26,275 nucleotides of DNA from contig CAZOGW010000033.1 of NCBI GenBank assembly GCA_964579415.1, positions 1-26,275 on the forward strand, written 5' to 3'. Positions 1 to 7,745 of this stretch are shown one piece after another. The notes below the pieces were generated by a model. That model did not search any database and had not been told where the DNA came from. It was given only the letters and a program-made list of their open reading frames with translations. Made by a program: the position numbers and the translations under genes. The DNA is from CAZOGW01 sp964579415 (GTDB taxonomy: Bacteria; Actinomycetota; Acidimicrobiia; Spongiisociales; UBA5794). The stretch's first letter is position 1, and each line of letters starts with the position of its first letter.

Positions 1-378
1 CCACCACCGGGCAGCTACATGGCCGCCGCTGGGCAGGATCTCATGGCCGCCGACATCGGCTCACCTGGCGCGATCAGACCGCATCGCGTCCGCAGTTCCC
101 GTAGCAAGCCGATCGGACGGAGGGGGTCTTCGTCCCAGGTCCTCGTTGAGCCTGCTGCGATGCCGTGCAGGGCGCGCGATGAAGACCCCCCTCGACCCCG
201 ACTCCGCTAGCGCTCCGTCGGGCCCACTCCCCCCGTCAAAGCCCGGGGGGAGACGAAAAACCCGCGCTCCGCAAGCCCGGGGGGAGACGAAAAGCCCGCG
301 CTCCGCAAGCCGGGGGGAGATGAAGAAGGCGCCCCTCGACCCGCCCTCCGCAAGACTTCCGGGCGGCCAACTCCAACG
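1..378. other. Gene-poor left edge with GC-rich repeats
   Basis: No reading frame here looks like a recognisable protein in either direction. The right half (about 178-404) is built from related GC-rich segments: a 34-bp direct repeat and looser copies of a motif with AGATGAAGA, CCCCTCGACCC and CTCCGC (about 178-208 and 318-353). On the minus strand one frame through about 1-180 has somewhat protein-like composition and ends at a TAG near position 17. It could be the eroded 3' end of a gene, but I could not recognise it and do not call it. Confidence 0.5.
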
Positions 379-404
379 TCAAAGCCCGGGGGGAGACGAA
401 GACC
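239..404. repeat. 34-bp GC-rich direct repeat, 2 full copies plus degenerate copies
   Basis: A unit beginning AAGCCCGGGGGGAGACGAAA and ending CCCGCGCTCCGC occurs at 239-272 and 273-306, differing at about one base. A shorter degenerate copy starts at 307, and the first 20 bases or so recur at 383-404. The last copy overlaps the 3' end of the TOPRIM gene and encodes its final residues and stop codon. There are no unique spacers, so it is not a CRISPR array. The function is unknown; it resembles a dispersed intergenic repeat family. Confidence 0.75.
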
Positions 405-1041
405 GGTTCACGTGGGCGAGGACGGCGTCGAGGGGTGGGGGGACGCGGTCCAGGTCGAGGGCTTGCACCAGGAAGCGGGCGTAGTTGATCTTGCGGCCGG
501 AGCGGGTGCCCATGAAGCGCCGTAGATGCTGGACGTCGGTGCGGTCGCGCTGGGCGGGTTGGCGGCGGAAGATGTTCAGGGACCCCAGGTCTCCCTGTTC
601 CTCTATCACCCGCTGTACCGCGACCGGGCCGAGAGCGCGGATCAACTCGTCCTCCAGGTCGGCGTCGCACACGTAGAAGCCGAGGCTCGCCATGGCGTTG
701 CGGGTGAGCGCAGTGCCGATCCCGGCCCGCTCCAGGACGAGGCGGAAGTGGCCCTCCTCGTTGGCGTCACACAGGCCGGCGAGGTCGAGACCGAGGCCGT
801 CCCGTCCCAGCAAGGTGAGGAAGTGCCCCAGGTTGGTGTAGCCGCCGATGGGGACGATGGCGACACCCTCGGCGTCGAGGTCGCGGCCGCGGCGAACCGC
901 CAACACTTCCAGCGCCGCCTGGTCGCTCCACCCCTCGACCAGGATGGCGGTTCGTGCCCGTTCCGCCGCCACCAGGGCATCGGCGACGGCGGCGGTGAGA
1001 GTGGGGTCGCTGCGCTGGGCGGGACTCTCCTGGTCGGTCAC
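379..1041 (-). CDS. Stand-alone TOPRIM-domain protein (OLD-nuclease-like)
   Basis: This 220-residue protein has the layout of a TOPRIM nucleotidyl-transferase/hydrolase domain without the ABC ATPase part of OLD-family nucleases. After a short helical leader, ILVEGWSDQAAL (about residues 33-44) gives the TOPRIM glutamate. VAIVPIGGYTNLG follows, and then LAGLCDANEEGHF (about 87-99) sits where the family has its DxD motif, here as D-A-N. Established knowledge: TOPRIM folds bind metal and act on phosphodiesters in primases, topoisomerases and OLD nucleases; what small stand-alone versions act on is unclear. The GTG start at 1041 lies 9 bases after the stop of the upstream ydeI-like gene, so the two are probably co-transcribed. 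The last residues (SSSPPGL) and the stop are encoded by a dispersed GC-rich repeat, so the C-terminus may have been altered by repeat insertion. Fairly sure of the fold; the substrate is unknown. Confidence 0.75.
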   Translation of the reverse strand: MTDQESPAQRSDPTLTAAVADALVAAERARTAILVEGWSDQAALEVLAVRRGRDLDAEGVAIVPIGGYTNLGHFLTLLGRDGLGLDLAGLCDANEEGHFRLVLERAGIGTALTRNAMASLGFYVCDADLEDELIRALGPVAVQRVIEEQGDLGSLNIFRRQPAQRDRTDVQHLRRFMGTRSGRKINYARFLVQALDLDRVPPPLDAVLAHVNRSSSPPGL

Positions 1042-1050
1042 CCGGCGATG

Positions 1051-1653
1051 CTAGGGACCGCCGGAAAGTTGGCGGACCGTCTCGGCGACGCGGCCGGCGC
1101 GGGTCTGCGGGCGCTTGGCGTCCAGGATCCACCACAGGTACTGCTTCTTCCTCGAGGCGGCGAGAGCGTCGTAGGCGGCCCGGGCTCCCGGCGCCCCCGC
1201 CAGGGCTGCGGCAAGGTCCTCCGGTAGCACCAGCGCCTCGACCTCGTCCCAGCGCGACCACGACCCGTCGGCCTTGGCAGCCTCGATGACAACCCGTCCG
1301 GCGTCGGTCATGCGGCCCTCGCCCTCCAGCCGCTCGATGCGCTGCTTGGTGAGCGGCGACCACACCCCGCCCGGACGCCGCGGCGAGAACCACTGGATGG
1401 TGCGGTCGTCGTCGAGGCGCTTGGTGAGGCTGTCGATCCAACCGAAGCACAACGCCTCGAGCACCAATTCGTCGTAGATCGGGCCGGTCACGGCGCTCGA
1501 CTTCTTGCGGAAGACCACCCACGCCCCCTCCCGCCGCGCCGGATTGGCGGCCAGCCAGGCACGCCACTCCTCCGACGTGCCCGGGACCAGCACTTCCTTC
1601 CCGTTGGGAGAGGGTGGTTCGGGCAGGTCGGTTATGTGGACCACGTCAGGCAA
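1051..1653 (-). CDS. YdeI/OmpD-associated family protein
   Basis: This 200-residue protein matches the YdeI/OmpD-associated (bacteriocin-protection-like) family. The hallmark segments are a WRAWLAANPARREGAWVVF opening (about residues 30-48), EALCFGWIDSLTKRLD (about 66-81) and the QWFSPRRPGGVWSPLTKQR block (about 87-105). A C-terminal region containing SRKKQYLWWILDAKRPQTRAGR is typical of the actinobacterial members. Length is normal for the family. The biochemical role is not established; some members are linked to resistance to envelope-active peptides. The start overlaps the end of paaN by 8 bases, implying translational coupling, but nothing in the sequence ties it to aromatic catabolism. 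Confidence 0.85.
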   Translation of the reverse strand: MPDVVHITDLPEPPSPNGKEVLVPGTSEEWRAWLAANPARREGAWVVFRKKSSAVTGPIYDELVLEALCFGWIDSLTKRLDDDRTIQWFSPRRPGGVWSPLTKQRIERLEGEGRMTDAGRVVIEAAKADGSWSRWDEVEALVLPEDLAAALAGAPGARAAYDALAASRKKQYLWWILDAKRPQTRAGRVAETVRQLSGGP

Positions 1654-3307
1654 TCGGGTTCCTCACCCCGACGAGGCGGAAGCGGTTGGCGACGAACGCC
1701 GGGTCGGTGAGGGAGGCGTTGCCCGCCGGGTTGGCACCGGTGACATGGAAGTCGCTGTAGGCGGCCGACTGGTTGACGAAGAGCCCACCGGTCAGGTTGA
1801 ACGCCACCGACACCCCTGCCTCGACGGCAGCGTCTTCAGCCCGGCGCTGCACCTCGTCGTCGGTGGTGTAGACCAGCCAGGTGATGGCGCCGTGATCCCG
1901 GGCCGATTCGATGGCCAGGGCCAGGCTCTCCTCGGTTCCCGACGTGGGGACCACGTACACCACCGGCCCGAACATCTCCCTCTCGTAGACGTCCTTGTCG
2001 GTGGCGGGCACCTTGACCACCACCGGGGTGCGCACCACCGCCCCGGGGAATGCCGGGTTGACCACGACCCGGGACGCCAGCAGCACCTCGCCGCTGCCGG
2101 CGGCGTCGTCGATGCGGCGCAGCGTGTCGGCCGCTTTGATGGCGCCGAGGATGTCACCGGCGCGGCCGTCGTCGGAGAGGAGTCCCTCGATAGCCGACGC
2201 CAGCCCGCCGGCTACGGCGTCGAAACCGAGGTGCTCGCCGCCGGCGTCGATGCCCTCTGCCGGGATGAAGACGTTCTGCGGCGTGGTGCACATCTGGCCG
2301 GAGTACATGCTCATCGACACCGACAGGTTGCGCACGACTCCCTTGAGGTCGTCGACGGAGTCGATCACCACCGAGTTGATGCCCGACTTCTCGGTGAACA
2401 CCGGGGCGTGGGTGACGTTCTCCTCGAGCCAGGTGCCGAAGGCCGACCCGCCGGTGTAGTCGACGATGCCCACCCGCGGATCGAGGACCAGTTCCTTGGC
2501 CACCGGCCCGCTGGGGGGATCGACCAGGAGCGTCACCAGGTTGGGATCGAAGCCCGCCTCGGCGAGGACGTCGCGGGTCACCTCGACGAAGATCGCCAGC
2601 GGCAGGATGGCGCCGGGGTGCGGCTTGACGATGACCGCGTTGCCGGTGGCCAGGCTGGCGAAGATGCCCGGGTACCCGTTCCAGGTGGGAAAGGTGGACA
2701 CACCGAGCGTGACGGCGACGCCCCGGGGCCGCAGCCGCCAGTGCTTGTCTATGACGATGGGATCGCGACCACCCTGTGGCTTCTCCCATCGCGTCATGCG
2801 GGGAAGCCGGGTGGTCTCGGCATGGGCGTAGGCGACGGCCTCGAGTGCCCGGTCGAGGGCGTGCGGGCCGCCTGCCTGGAAGGCCATGAGGAATGCCTGC
2901 CCGGTGGTGTGCATCACCGCGTAGGCCATCTCGAAGCTGTGGCGGGAGAGGCGGTCGAGGATCTCCAGCAACACGCCGGCGCGAGTGTTGGGACCGACCG
3001 CGGCCCAACCCGGCATGGCGGCAGCCGCAACTCCGAGGAGCTGGTCGGGTGTGGAGTCGGGGTAGGTGATCCCCAGGTCCATGCCGTAGGGGGACGTCTC
3101 GGTGACGGTGGTGGAGCCTTTCGCCGGCTGGCCCTCTACGGTGAAGGGCTCGCCCAACCGGGCCCGGAACGCAGCTTCACCCTCTGCGTTGGCGGCGTCG
3201 CCGTAGGCTCGGGGGCTCTCCGGGTAGGCGCTCCAGTAGGTCCGGGTGCGGATGGCGTCGAGCGCCTTGTCGAGCGTCCCCTTGTACTGGTCATAGAGGT
3301 CAGCCAT
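1646..3307 (-). CDS. paaN: Phenylacetic acid degradation protein PaaN (aldehyde dehydrogenase)
   Basis: A 553-residue aldehyde-dehydrogenase-superfamily protein of the PaaN type. It lacks the MaoC-like hydratase domain found at the C-terminus of PaaZ. The N-terminal 100 residues are the PaaN-specific extension. The NAD-binding core follows, with GNAVIVKPHPGAILP (about 222-236) and the general-base glutamate in VFTEKSG (about E306). The catalytic cysteine is in SGQMCTTPQN (about C340). By family knowledge it should oxidise the semialdehyde formed when the oxepin-CoA ring opens, passing product to the PaaJ thiolase encoded upstream. ATG at 3307 is preferred over TTG at 3310 because AAGGAG (3313-3318) then sits 5 bases away. 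A heptamer array (3322-3353) lies between this gene and paaJ, so it may be transcribed separately or attenuated. Confidence 0.9.
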   Translation of the reverse strand: MADLYDQYKGTLDKALDAIRTRTYWSAYPESPRAYGDAANAEGEAAFRARLGEPFTVEGQPAKGSTTVTETSPYGMDLGITYPDSTPDQLLGVAAAAMPGWAAVGPNTRAGVLLEILDRLSRHSFEMAYAVMHTTGQAFLMAFQAGGPHALDRALEAVAYAHAETTRLPRMTRWEKPQGGRDPIVIDKHWRLRPRGVAVTLGVSTFPTWNGYPGIFASLATGNAVIVKPHPGAILPLAIFVEVTRDVLAEAGFDPNLVTLLVDPPSGPVAKELVLDPRVGIVDYTGGSAFGTWLEENVTHAPVFTEKSGINSVVIDSVDDLKGVVRNLSVSMSMYSGQMCTTPQNVFIPAEGIDAGGEHLGFDAVAGGLASAIEGLLSDDGRAGDILGAIKAADTLRRIDDAAGSGEVLLASRVVVNPAFPGAVVRTPVVVKVPATDKDVYEREMFGPVVYVVPTSGTEESLALAIESARDHGAITWLVYTTDDEVQRRAEDAAVEAGVSVAFNLTGGLFVNQSAAYSDFHVTGANPAGNASLTDPAFVANRFRLVGVRNPIA

Positions 3308-3321
3308 CAATTCTCCTTACC

Positions 3322-3353
3322 TACCTAGTACCTAGTACTTAGTACTTAGTACC
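3322..3353. repeat. Heptamer tandem array between paaJ and paaN
   Basis: TACCTAG occurs twice and TACTTAG twice, followed by TACC, in exact 7-base steps. The array starts 6 bases after the paaJ stop codon (minus strand) and ends 3 bases before the paaN ribosome binding site. It occupies nearly the whole 52-base interval. It is one of nine arrays in the window. Confidence 0.92.
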
Positions 3354-3359
3354 AATCTT

Positions 3360-4562
3360 TCAGACTCGTTCCAACATGATTGCTATCCCCTGGCCGACGC
3401 CGATGCACATGGTGGCCACGGCCCGCCGGGCGTCGCGGTGGTGCAGTTCGTGCACCGCGGTGAGGACGAGCCGGGCGCCGCTCATGCCGAGGGGATGCCC
3501 CAGGGCGATGGCCCCGCCGTTGGGATTGACATGCCCGGCGTCATCGGGGATCCCGAGCTGACGCAGGCACGCCAGCGCCTGGGAGGCGAACGCCTCGTTG
3601 AGCTCAACGACATCGACATCGCCGAGGGAGACACTGGTCCGCTCCAGGAGCTTGCGGGTCGCCGGCACCGGGCCGGTGCCCATGATCCGCGGCGGCACCC
3701 CGGCCACGGCCATCGACCGCACCCGGGCCCGCGGGGTGAGCCCGTGACGCTCCACCGCCGCCTCCGAAGCGACGATGAGGGCGGCCGCACCGTCGTTGAT
3801 GCCGGAGGCGTTTCCGGCGGTGACACTGCCGCCGGGGAAGATGGGCCGCAGGCCTGCCAGCGCCTCTGCGGTGGTGCCGGGGCGGGGGTGCTCGTCGGTG
3901 TCCACCTTCGCCGGGTCACCTCGCCGCTGCGGCACCTCGACGGCGACGATCTCCTGCGCCAGCCGTCCCGAGGCCATTGCCTCGGCAGCCCGCACCTGGC
4001 TGCGCAGGGCGAATGCATCCTGGTCCTGGCGGGAAACGGACAGTTCGGCGGCCACGTTCTCGGCGGTCTGCGGCATCTCGTCGCGGCCGAACATCTGCTT
4101 CATGCGGGGGTTGACGAAGCGCCACCCGATGGTGGTGTCGTACATCTCGGTGCCCCGGTCGAAGGCGGAGGCGGCCTTGGGGATGACCTTGGGAGCCCGG
4201 CTCATCGACTCGACTCCTCCGGCGACGACGAGGTCTGCCTCCCCGGCGCGGATGGCGCGGGCGGCGAGGCCCACCGCCTCCATGCCCGAGCCGCAGAGCC
4301 GGTTGACGGTGGAGCCGGGCACGGTGACCGGCATCCCGGAGAGCAGCGCCGCCATGCGGGCCACGTTGCGGTTGTCCTCCCCCGCCTGGTTGGCGCAGCC
4401 CAGGATCACGTCGTCGGCGGCCTCCCAGTCGACGGCACGGTTGCGCTCCATGAGGGCGGTGATCACGTGGGCGGCGAGATCGTCGGGGCGCACCGCCGAC
4501 AGGGCGCCGCCGAAGCGGCCGATCGGGGTACGCACGCCGTCGCAGACGAAGGCCTCGGTCAT
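3360..4562 (-). CDS. paaJ: 3-oxoadipyl-CoA thiolase (PaaJ/PcaF type)
   Basis: A 400-residue type II thiolase of full family length. The acyl-accepting cysteine is in TVNRLCGSGMEA (C90). The histidine is in NPNGGAIALGHPLGMSGAR (about H356). The second active-site cysteine is in MCIGVGQG (about C386). The start MTEAFVCDGVRTPIGRFGGAL is typical of 3-oxoadipyl-CoA/3-oxo-5,6-dehydrosuberyl-CoA thiolases. It should release acetyl-CoA in the lower phenylacetate (and possibly beta-ketoadipate) pathway. It begins 4 bases after the paaH stop, in one transcription unit paaG-paaH-paaJ. The neighbours favour PaaJ over PcaF, but the sequence alone does not separate them. A heptamer array follows the stop codon immediately. 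Confidence 0.9.
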   Translation of the reverse strand: MTEAFVCDGVRTPIGRFGGALSAVRPDDLAAHVITALMERNRAVDWEAADDVILGCANQAGEDNRNVARMAALLSGMPVTVPGSTVNRLCGSGMEAVGLAARAIRAGEADLVVAGGVESMSRAPKVIPKAASAFDRGTEMYDTTIGWRFVNPRMKQMFGRDEMPQTAENVAAELSVSRQDQDAFALRSQVRAAEAMASGRLAQEIVAVEVPQRRGDPAKVDTDEHPRPGTTAEALAGLRPIFPGGSVTAGNASGINDGAAALIVASEAAVERHGLTPRARVRSMAVAGVPPRIMGTGPVPATRKLLERTSVSLGDVDVVELNEAFASQALACLRQLGIPDDAGHVNPNGGAIALGHPLGMSGARLVLTAVHELHHRDARRAVATMCIGVGQGIAIMLERV

Positions 4563-4566
4563 CTGG

Positions 4567-6114
4567 TCAGTCCTCTCCCTCTCCGGCCCGTAGCTTCCCT
4601 CCGGCGAGGGCGAGGGTACGGAGCATGCCGGCGGCGCGGTAGCGCTCTTCGCCGTAATGATCCCTCAGATTGTCGAGCACGGTAACGACTTCGGCGATGC
4701 CGATGCGGTCGGCCCATTCCAGCGGGCCCATCGGGTAGTTGGTGCCGAGGCGCATGGCGGTGTCGAGGTCGGAGACGGTGGCGACGCCCAGGGTGACGGC
4801 GTCGGCAGCGACCGAGGCCAGTTGGGCGACGATGCGCATCAGCACCAGACCGGGCGTGTCGGCCACCACCGAAGCCATCACCGGAAGGACCAGGGCGCCC
4901 CAACCGGCCGGGTCCCCGCTCGCCTGGGTCGCCGAGGCGAGGGCGACCCGCTCGGCGGTCCGCCAGTCGGCGACGAGGTCGAGCACCGCCACCTCGGCGG
5001 TGCCGAACTCCCCCGACGCGGCCAGCGCGGTCGCCGTCCTGCCGTCGGTCGGCACCAGGACCGCAGGGCCGATGCGCAGATGCCCCGTCCCGGTGCCGGC
5101 GTCAGCCCGGGTCACAGCGATCCCGGCGTGCTCCAGGCGGTCGACCAGGCCGATGGCATGGCGCAGGTCACCGTGGACGGTGACGGGGGGCAGCGGCTCC
5201 CGCGATGCCACCCGGGTGCTGTGGACCGTCTCGTCGTCGCCACTGTCACCCGAGTAGTCGTAGAAGCCCCGGCCGGTCTTGCGTCCCAGCCGGCCGGCGT
5301 CCACCAGTCCCTGCTGCACTGCGCTGGGGGCGAAACGGGGGTCGTGGAAGGTCTGGGCGTACACCGACTTCGAGACCGCCAGGTTGACGTCGATACCGAC
5401 GAGGTCCATCAGGGAGAACGGGCCCATGCGGAAGCCGCCGGCACCGGTGACGACGGCGTCGATGGTGGCGGCGTTGGCAACGCCTTCGGCGAGCAGGCGC
5501 AGCCCCTCGCCATAGAACGGCCGGGCGATCCTGTTGACGATGAACCCCGGTGTGGAGGCGCAACGCACCGGGGTCTTCCCCCAGGCGGCGGCGGTGGCGA
5601 AGGCGATCTCGGCCACGACGGGGTCGGTGGCGTCGCCGATCACGATCTCGATCAAGGGCATCACCGGCGCCGGGTTGAAGAAGTGCATGCCCACCACCTG
5701 GTGGGGGCGCGCCAATCCGGCGGCGATGGCGGTGACGGAGAGAGACGACGTGTTGGTGGCGAGGATGGCGTCGCTGGCGACGATCCCCTCCACGTCGGAG
5801 AGCAGATCGCGCTTGACTTCGAGATCTTCGACGACGGCTTCGATCACCAGGCCCGGGCTGCCGATCTCGGCGAGGTTGCGCACCGGGGTGAGCCGGCCGG
5901 TGACGGCGGCGACCTCGGCGGCGGTGCGGCGCCCCCGGGCCACGGAGGCTTCGAGGCGGGTGACGACCGAGCTGACGGCCACCTCGGCGAGCCCGGGGAC
6001 GGCGTCGAAGACGACCACGGTGTGCCCGGCCTCGGCGGCCACCTGGGCGATGCCGGCGCCCATGGTACCGGCTCCGAGGACGGCGACCGGCGTGTCGCGA
6101 GGTAGGGCGGTCAC
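4567..6114 (-). CDS. paaH: 3-hydroxyacyl-CoA dehydrogenase PaaH
   Basis: A 515-residue NAD-dependent 3-hydroxyacyl-CoA dehydrogenase of the long PaaH/PaaC type, with one NAD domain and two C-terminal helical domains. The dinucleotide motif VLGAGTMGAG is at residues 12-21, the TNTSSLSV segment at about 120-127, and the catalytic histidine in VGMHFFNPAP at about H144. The second C-terminal domain includes RLGTNYPMGPLEWADRIG. The GTG start at 6114 overlaps the paaG stop codon as GTGA, which fixes the start. The frame stays open further upstream, but only as a shadow of paaG. The predicted reaction is oxidation of 3-hydroxyadipyl-CoA to 3-oxoadipyl-CoA, the substrate of the downstream thiolase. 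Confidence 0.9.
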   Translation of the reverse strand: MTALPRDTPVAVLGAGTMGAGIAQVAAEAGHTVVVFDAVPGLAEVAVSSVVTRLEASVARGRRTAAEVAAVTGRLTPVRNLAEIGSPGLVIEAVVEDLEVKRDLLSDVEGIVASDAILATNTSSLSVTAIAAGLARPHQVVGMHFFNPAPVMPLIEIVIGDATDPVVAEIAFATAAAWGKTPVRCASTPGFIVNRIARPFYGEGLRLLAEGVANAATIDAVVTGAGGFRMGPFSLMDLVGIDVNLAVSKSVYAQTFHDPRFAPSAVQQGLVDAGRLGRKTGRGFYDYSGDSGDDETVHSTRVASREPLPPVTVHGDLRHAIGLVDRLEHAGIAVTRADAGTGTGHLRIGPAVLVPTDGRTATALAASGEFGTAEVAVLDLVADWRTAERVALASATQASGDPAGWGALVLPVMASVVADTPGLVLMRIVAQLASVAADAVTLGVATVSDLDTAMRLGTNYPMGPLEWADRIGIAEVVTVLDNLRDHYGEERYRAAGMLRTLALAGGKLRAGEGED

Positions 6115-6899
6115 CGTCCGGTGAACTCCGGTGAGCGCTTGTCCATGAATGCCGCCACCCCTTCCCGGTAGTCGTCGCTGCGGCCGAGGGCGCGCTGCAG
6201 GTTCCGCTCCAGGTCGAGCTGCTCGGACAGCGTGTTTCCCGGCGAGGCGTCCAGGGCCTGCTTTACCGCGGCGAAACCGGCGGTGGGACCGGCGGCAAGG
6301 CGGGCGGCCAGATCGGCGACGGTCCCGGCCAGCGCTCCGTCGTCGACGACGTCCCAGATGAGGCCCCACTCCAGAGCCTGCCCGGCACCAAGTGGGTCGC
6401 CGAGGAGCGCCAGGCCCCGTGCCCTGGCGTGACCCACCAGCCGGGGCAGGATGTGGGTACCGCCGGAGTCGGGGATGAGCCCGATGCGTGCGAACGACTG
6501 GATGAAGCGGGCGGAGCGGGCGGCGATGACGATGTCGCCGGCCAGGGCCAGGTTGGCGCCGGCGCCGGCGGCGACGCCATTGACGCCGACGACCACCGGC
6601 TTGGCCATGCCGCGCACCAGCCGGATCACCGGGTTGTAGCGATTCTCCAGCGACTCGCCGAGGTCGACCCCCGCCTCTCCGGGAGCCACCGCACGGTCAC
6701 CCAGGTCCTGACCGGCGCAGAAGCCGCGCCCGGCGCCGGTGACGACGACACAGCGGACCGATTCGTCGCCGGCCGCTGCCTCCAGCGCCGTACGGAAGTC
6801 GTCCAGCATCGCCGCGGTGAACGAGTTGAGCTTGTCGGGACGGTTCAGTGTGATCGTGACGGCATCGCCGTCACGGCTGACGAGGATGTGCTCGTCCAC
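6111..6899 (-). CDS. paaG: Enoyl-CoA hydratase/isomerase PaaG
   Basis: A 262-residue crotonase-superfamily protein. TLNRPDKLNSF marks the N-terminus, GAGRGFCAGQDL (about 62-73) forms the first oxyanion-hole strand, and GVNGVAAGAGANLALAGD (about 107-124) the second. RIGLIPDSGGTHILPRLVG is the characteristic PaaG segment. By family knowledge PaaG isomerises the ring-1,2-epoxide of phenylacetyl-CoA to the oxepin and handles later hydratase/isomerase steps. The GTG start at 6899 has AGAGG 8 bases upstream; the longer open frame overlaps the toxin gene and is not credible. It is the first gene of the paaG-paaH-paaJ unit. No paaABCDE epoxidase genes are visible, so they must lie elsewhere if the pathway is complete. 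Confidence 0.88.
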   Translation of the reverse strand: MDEHILVSRDGDAVTITLNRPDKLNSFTAAMLDDFRTALEAAAGDESVRCVVVTGAGRGFCAGQDLGDRAVAPGEAGVDLGESLENRYNPVIRLVRGMAKPVVVGVNGVAAGAGANLALAGDIVIAARSARFIQSFARIGLIPDSGGTHILPRLVGHARARGLALLGDPLGAGQALEWGLIWDVVDDGALAGTVADLAARLAAGPTAGFAAVKQALDASPGNTLSEQLDLERNLQRALGRSDDYREGVAAFMDKRSPEFTGR

Positions 6900-6954
6900 T
6901 GCCGGTTCCTCTCCCACCTCACCTCCGGGTCGACGCGCCGCCCATGCTACGCGG

Positions 6955-7383
6955 TCAACCGCCGCCTTCTGTCCATGGGTCGACCACGGTGACGCCGGTG
7001 TCCTCGAAGTCCCGCACATTGCGCGTCGCCAGCAGCGCCCCCCGGCTCCGGCAGATGGCGGCGATCTGCGCGTCTGCCCGCGAAATCGGTCTCCCGCGGC
7101 CCTCCCTCCCGACCACGATGTCTGCGTAATGACCAGCCGCGGCTCCGTCGAAGGGCACGATACGCCGGTGGAATACCTCCTCGAGTATCGTCACCATCTC
7201 GACCTCGAGCTTCCGCTGCCGGCGTCCGGGAGGTAGGCGGGCCACTCCGTACAGCACCTCTGCCACAGTGATGGCGGTCAGGTGAAGGTCGTCCCGGCGC
7301 TGGCGGTCGACCCAGCCCTGAACCCCGGACACAATCCGGGCCCTGGAGAGCTCAGACACGACATTCGTATCGAGCACTATCAC
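6955..7383 (-). CDS. PIN-domain ribonuclease toxin (FitB/VapC type)
   Basis: A 142-residue PIN-domain protein. The acidic residues of the fold are visible: D in VLDTNVVSELSR near the N-terminus, E in ITVAEVLYGVARLP (about residue 48), D in ISRADAQIAAICRSRGA (about 105) and a final D in RNVRDFEDTG (about 123). PIN toxins are metal-dependent RNases that cut tRNA, rRNA or mRNA unless held by the partner antitoxin. The GTG start overlaps the antitoxin stop as GTGA, so the two are translationally coupled. Length and the GRPISRADAQIAA segment resemble FitB most closely. Confidence 0.88.
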   Translation of the reverse strand: MIVLDTNVVSELSRARIVSGVQGWVDRQRRDDLHLTAITVAEVLYGVARLPPGRRQRKLEVEMVTILEEVFHRRIVPFDGAAAGHYADIVVGREGRGRPISRADAQIAAICRSRGALLATRNVRDFEDTGVTVVDPWTEGGG

Positions 7384-7637
7384 TCGGGGAACTCCGCCGC
7401 TCGCGGCATGTCGCTTCGGTCGGGTGGCTCGAAGTCGTCCCAACCACCGATGGCCGCGAACCGCTCGTGAATCCAGGTGCCCAATCCGGTCGAAGGCACC
7501 TCGCCCCGACGCTCATCGAGCGCCTCCTCAAGGATGGCGCGAACCTCTGCCTCCATCGAGCGACCCTTCTCGGCGGCCCGCACACGCAGTCTCGCCTTTA
7601 GTCCCTCATCGATGCCGCGGATGGTGAGTGTTGCCAT
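7380..7637 (-). CDS. FitA-like ribbon-helix-helix antitoxin
   Basis: An 85-residue antitoxin starting MATLTIRGIDEGLKARLRVR, a ribbon-helix-helix DNA-binding strand and helix pair, continuing with AAEKGRSMEAEVRAILEEAL. The C-terminal part (TWIHERFAAIGGWDDFEPP) would be the toxin-neutralising tail. Such antitoxins repress their own operon together with the toxin. Two starts compete. ATG 7637 has GGGAGG 9 bases upstream and is used here. ATG 7646 lies 6 bases after a -10-like TACGTT and would give a leaderless mRNA and an 88-residue protein. The frame is open further upstream but runs antisense to the HEAT-repeat gene. Confidence 0.85.
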   Translation of the reverse strand: MATLTIRGIDEGLKARLRVRAAEKGRSMEAEVRAILEEALDERRGEVPSTGLGTWIHERFAAIGGWDDFEPPDRSDMPRAAEFPE

Positions 7638-7652
7638 GGTTGCCATCCTCCC

Positions 7653-7681
7653 AACGTATGCCCGGGGTTCCAGCTGATCAA
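7653..7681 (-). promoter_or_regulatory. Candidate promoter of the toxin-antitoxin pair
   Basis: On the minus strand TTGATC (7676-7681), a 17-base spacer and TACGTT (7653-7658) form a plausible housekeeping promoter. Only 6 bases separate the -10 from ATG 7646, which would make the transcript leaderless, as is common in actinobacteria. Confidence 0.4.
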
Positions 7682-7745
7682 CGCCTGCGTTGCTGTCAAT
7701 GCTAGCAAACCGACGGCATCTGCCCTCAGCACGTACGATCGCTCC

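Noticed and set aside
1..180. Minus-strand gene fragment at the left edge
   Set aside because: Composition is slightly protein-like, but there is no recognisable domain, start or ribosome binding site.
239..404. CRISPR array
   Set aside because: Repeats are directly tandem with no unique spacers, copies degenerate quickly, and no cas genes are present.
6115..6369. Longer N-terminus for the 3-hydroxyacyl-CoA dehydrogenase
   Set aside because: The extension is arginine-rich shadow sequence of paaG; the GTGA overlap and the Rossmann motif position fix the start at 6114.
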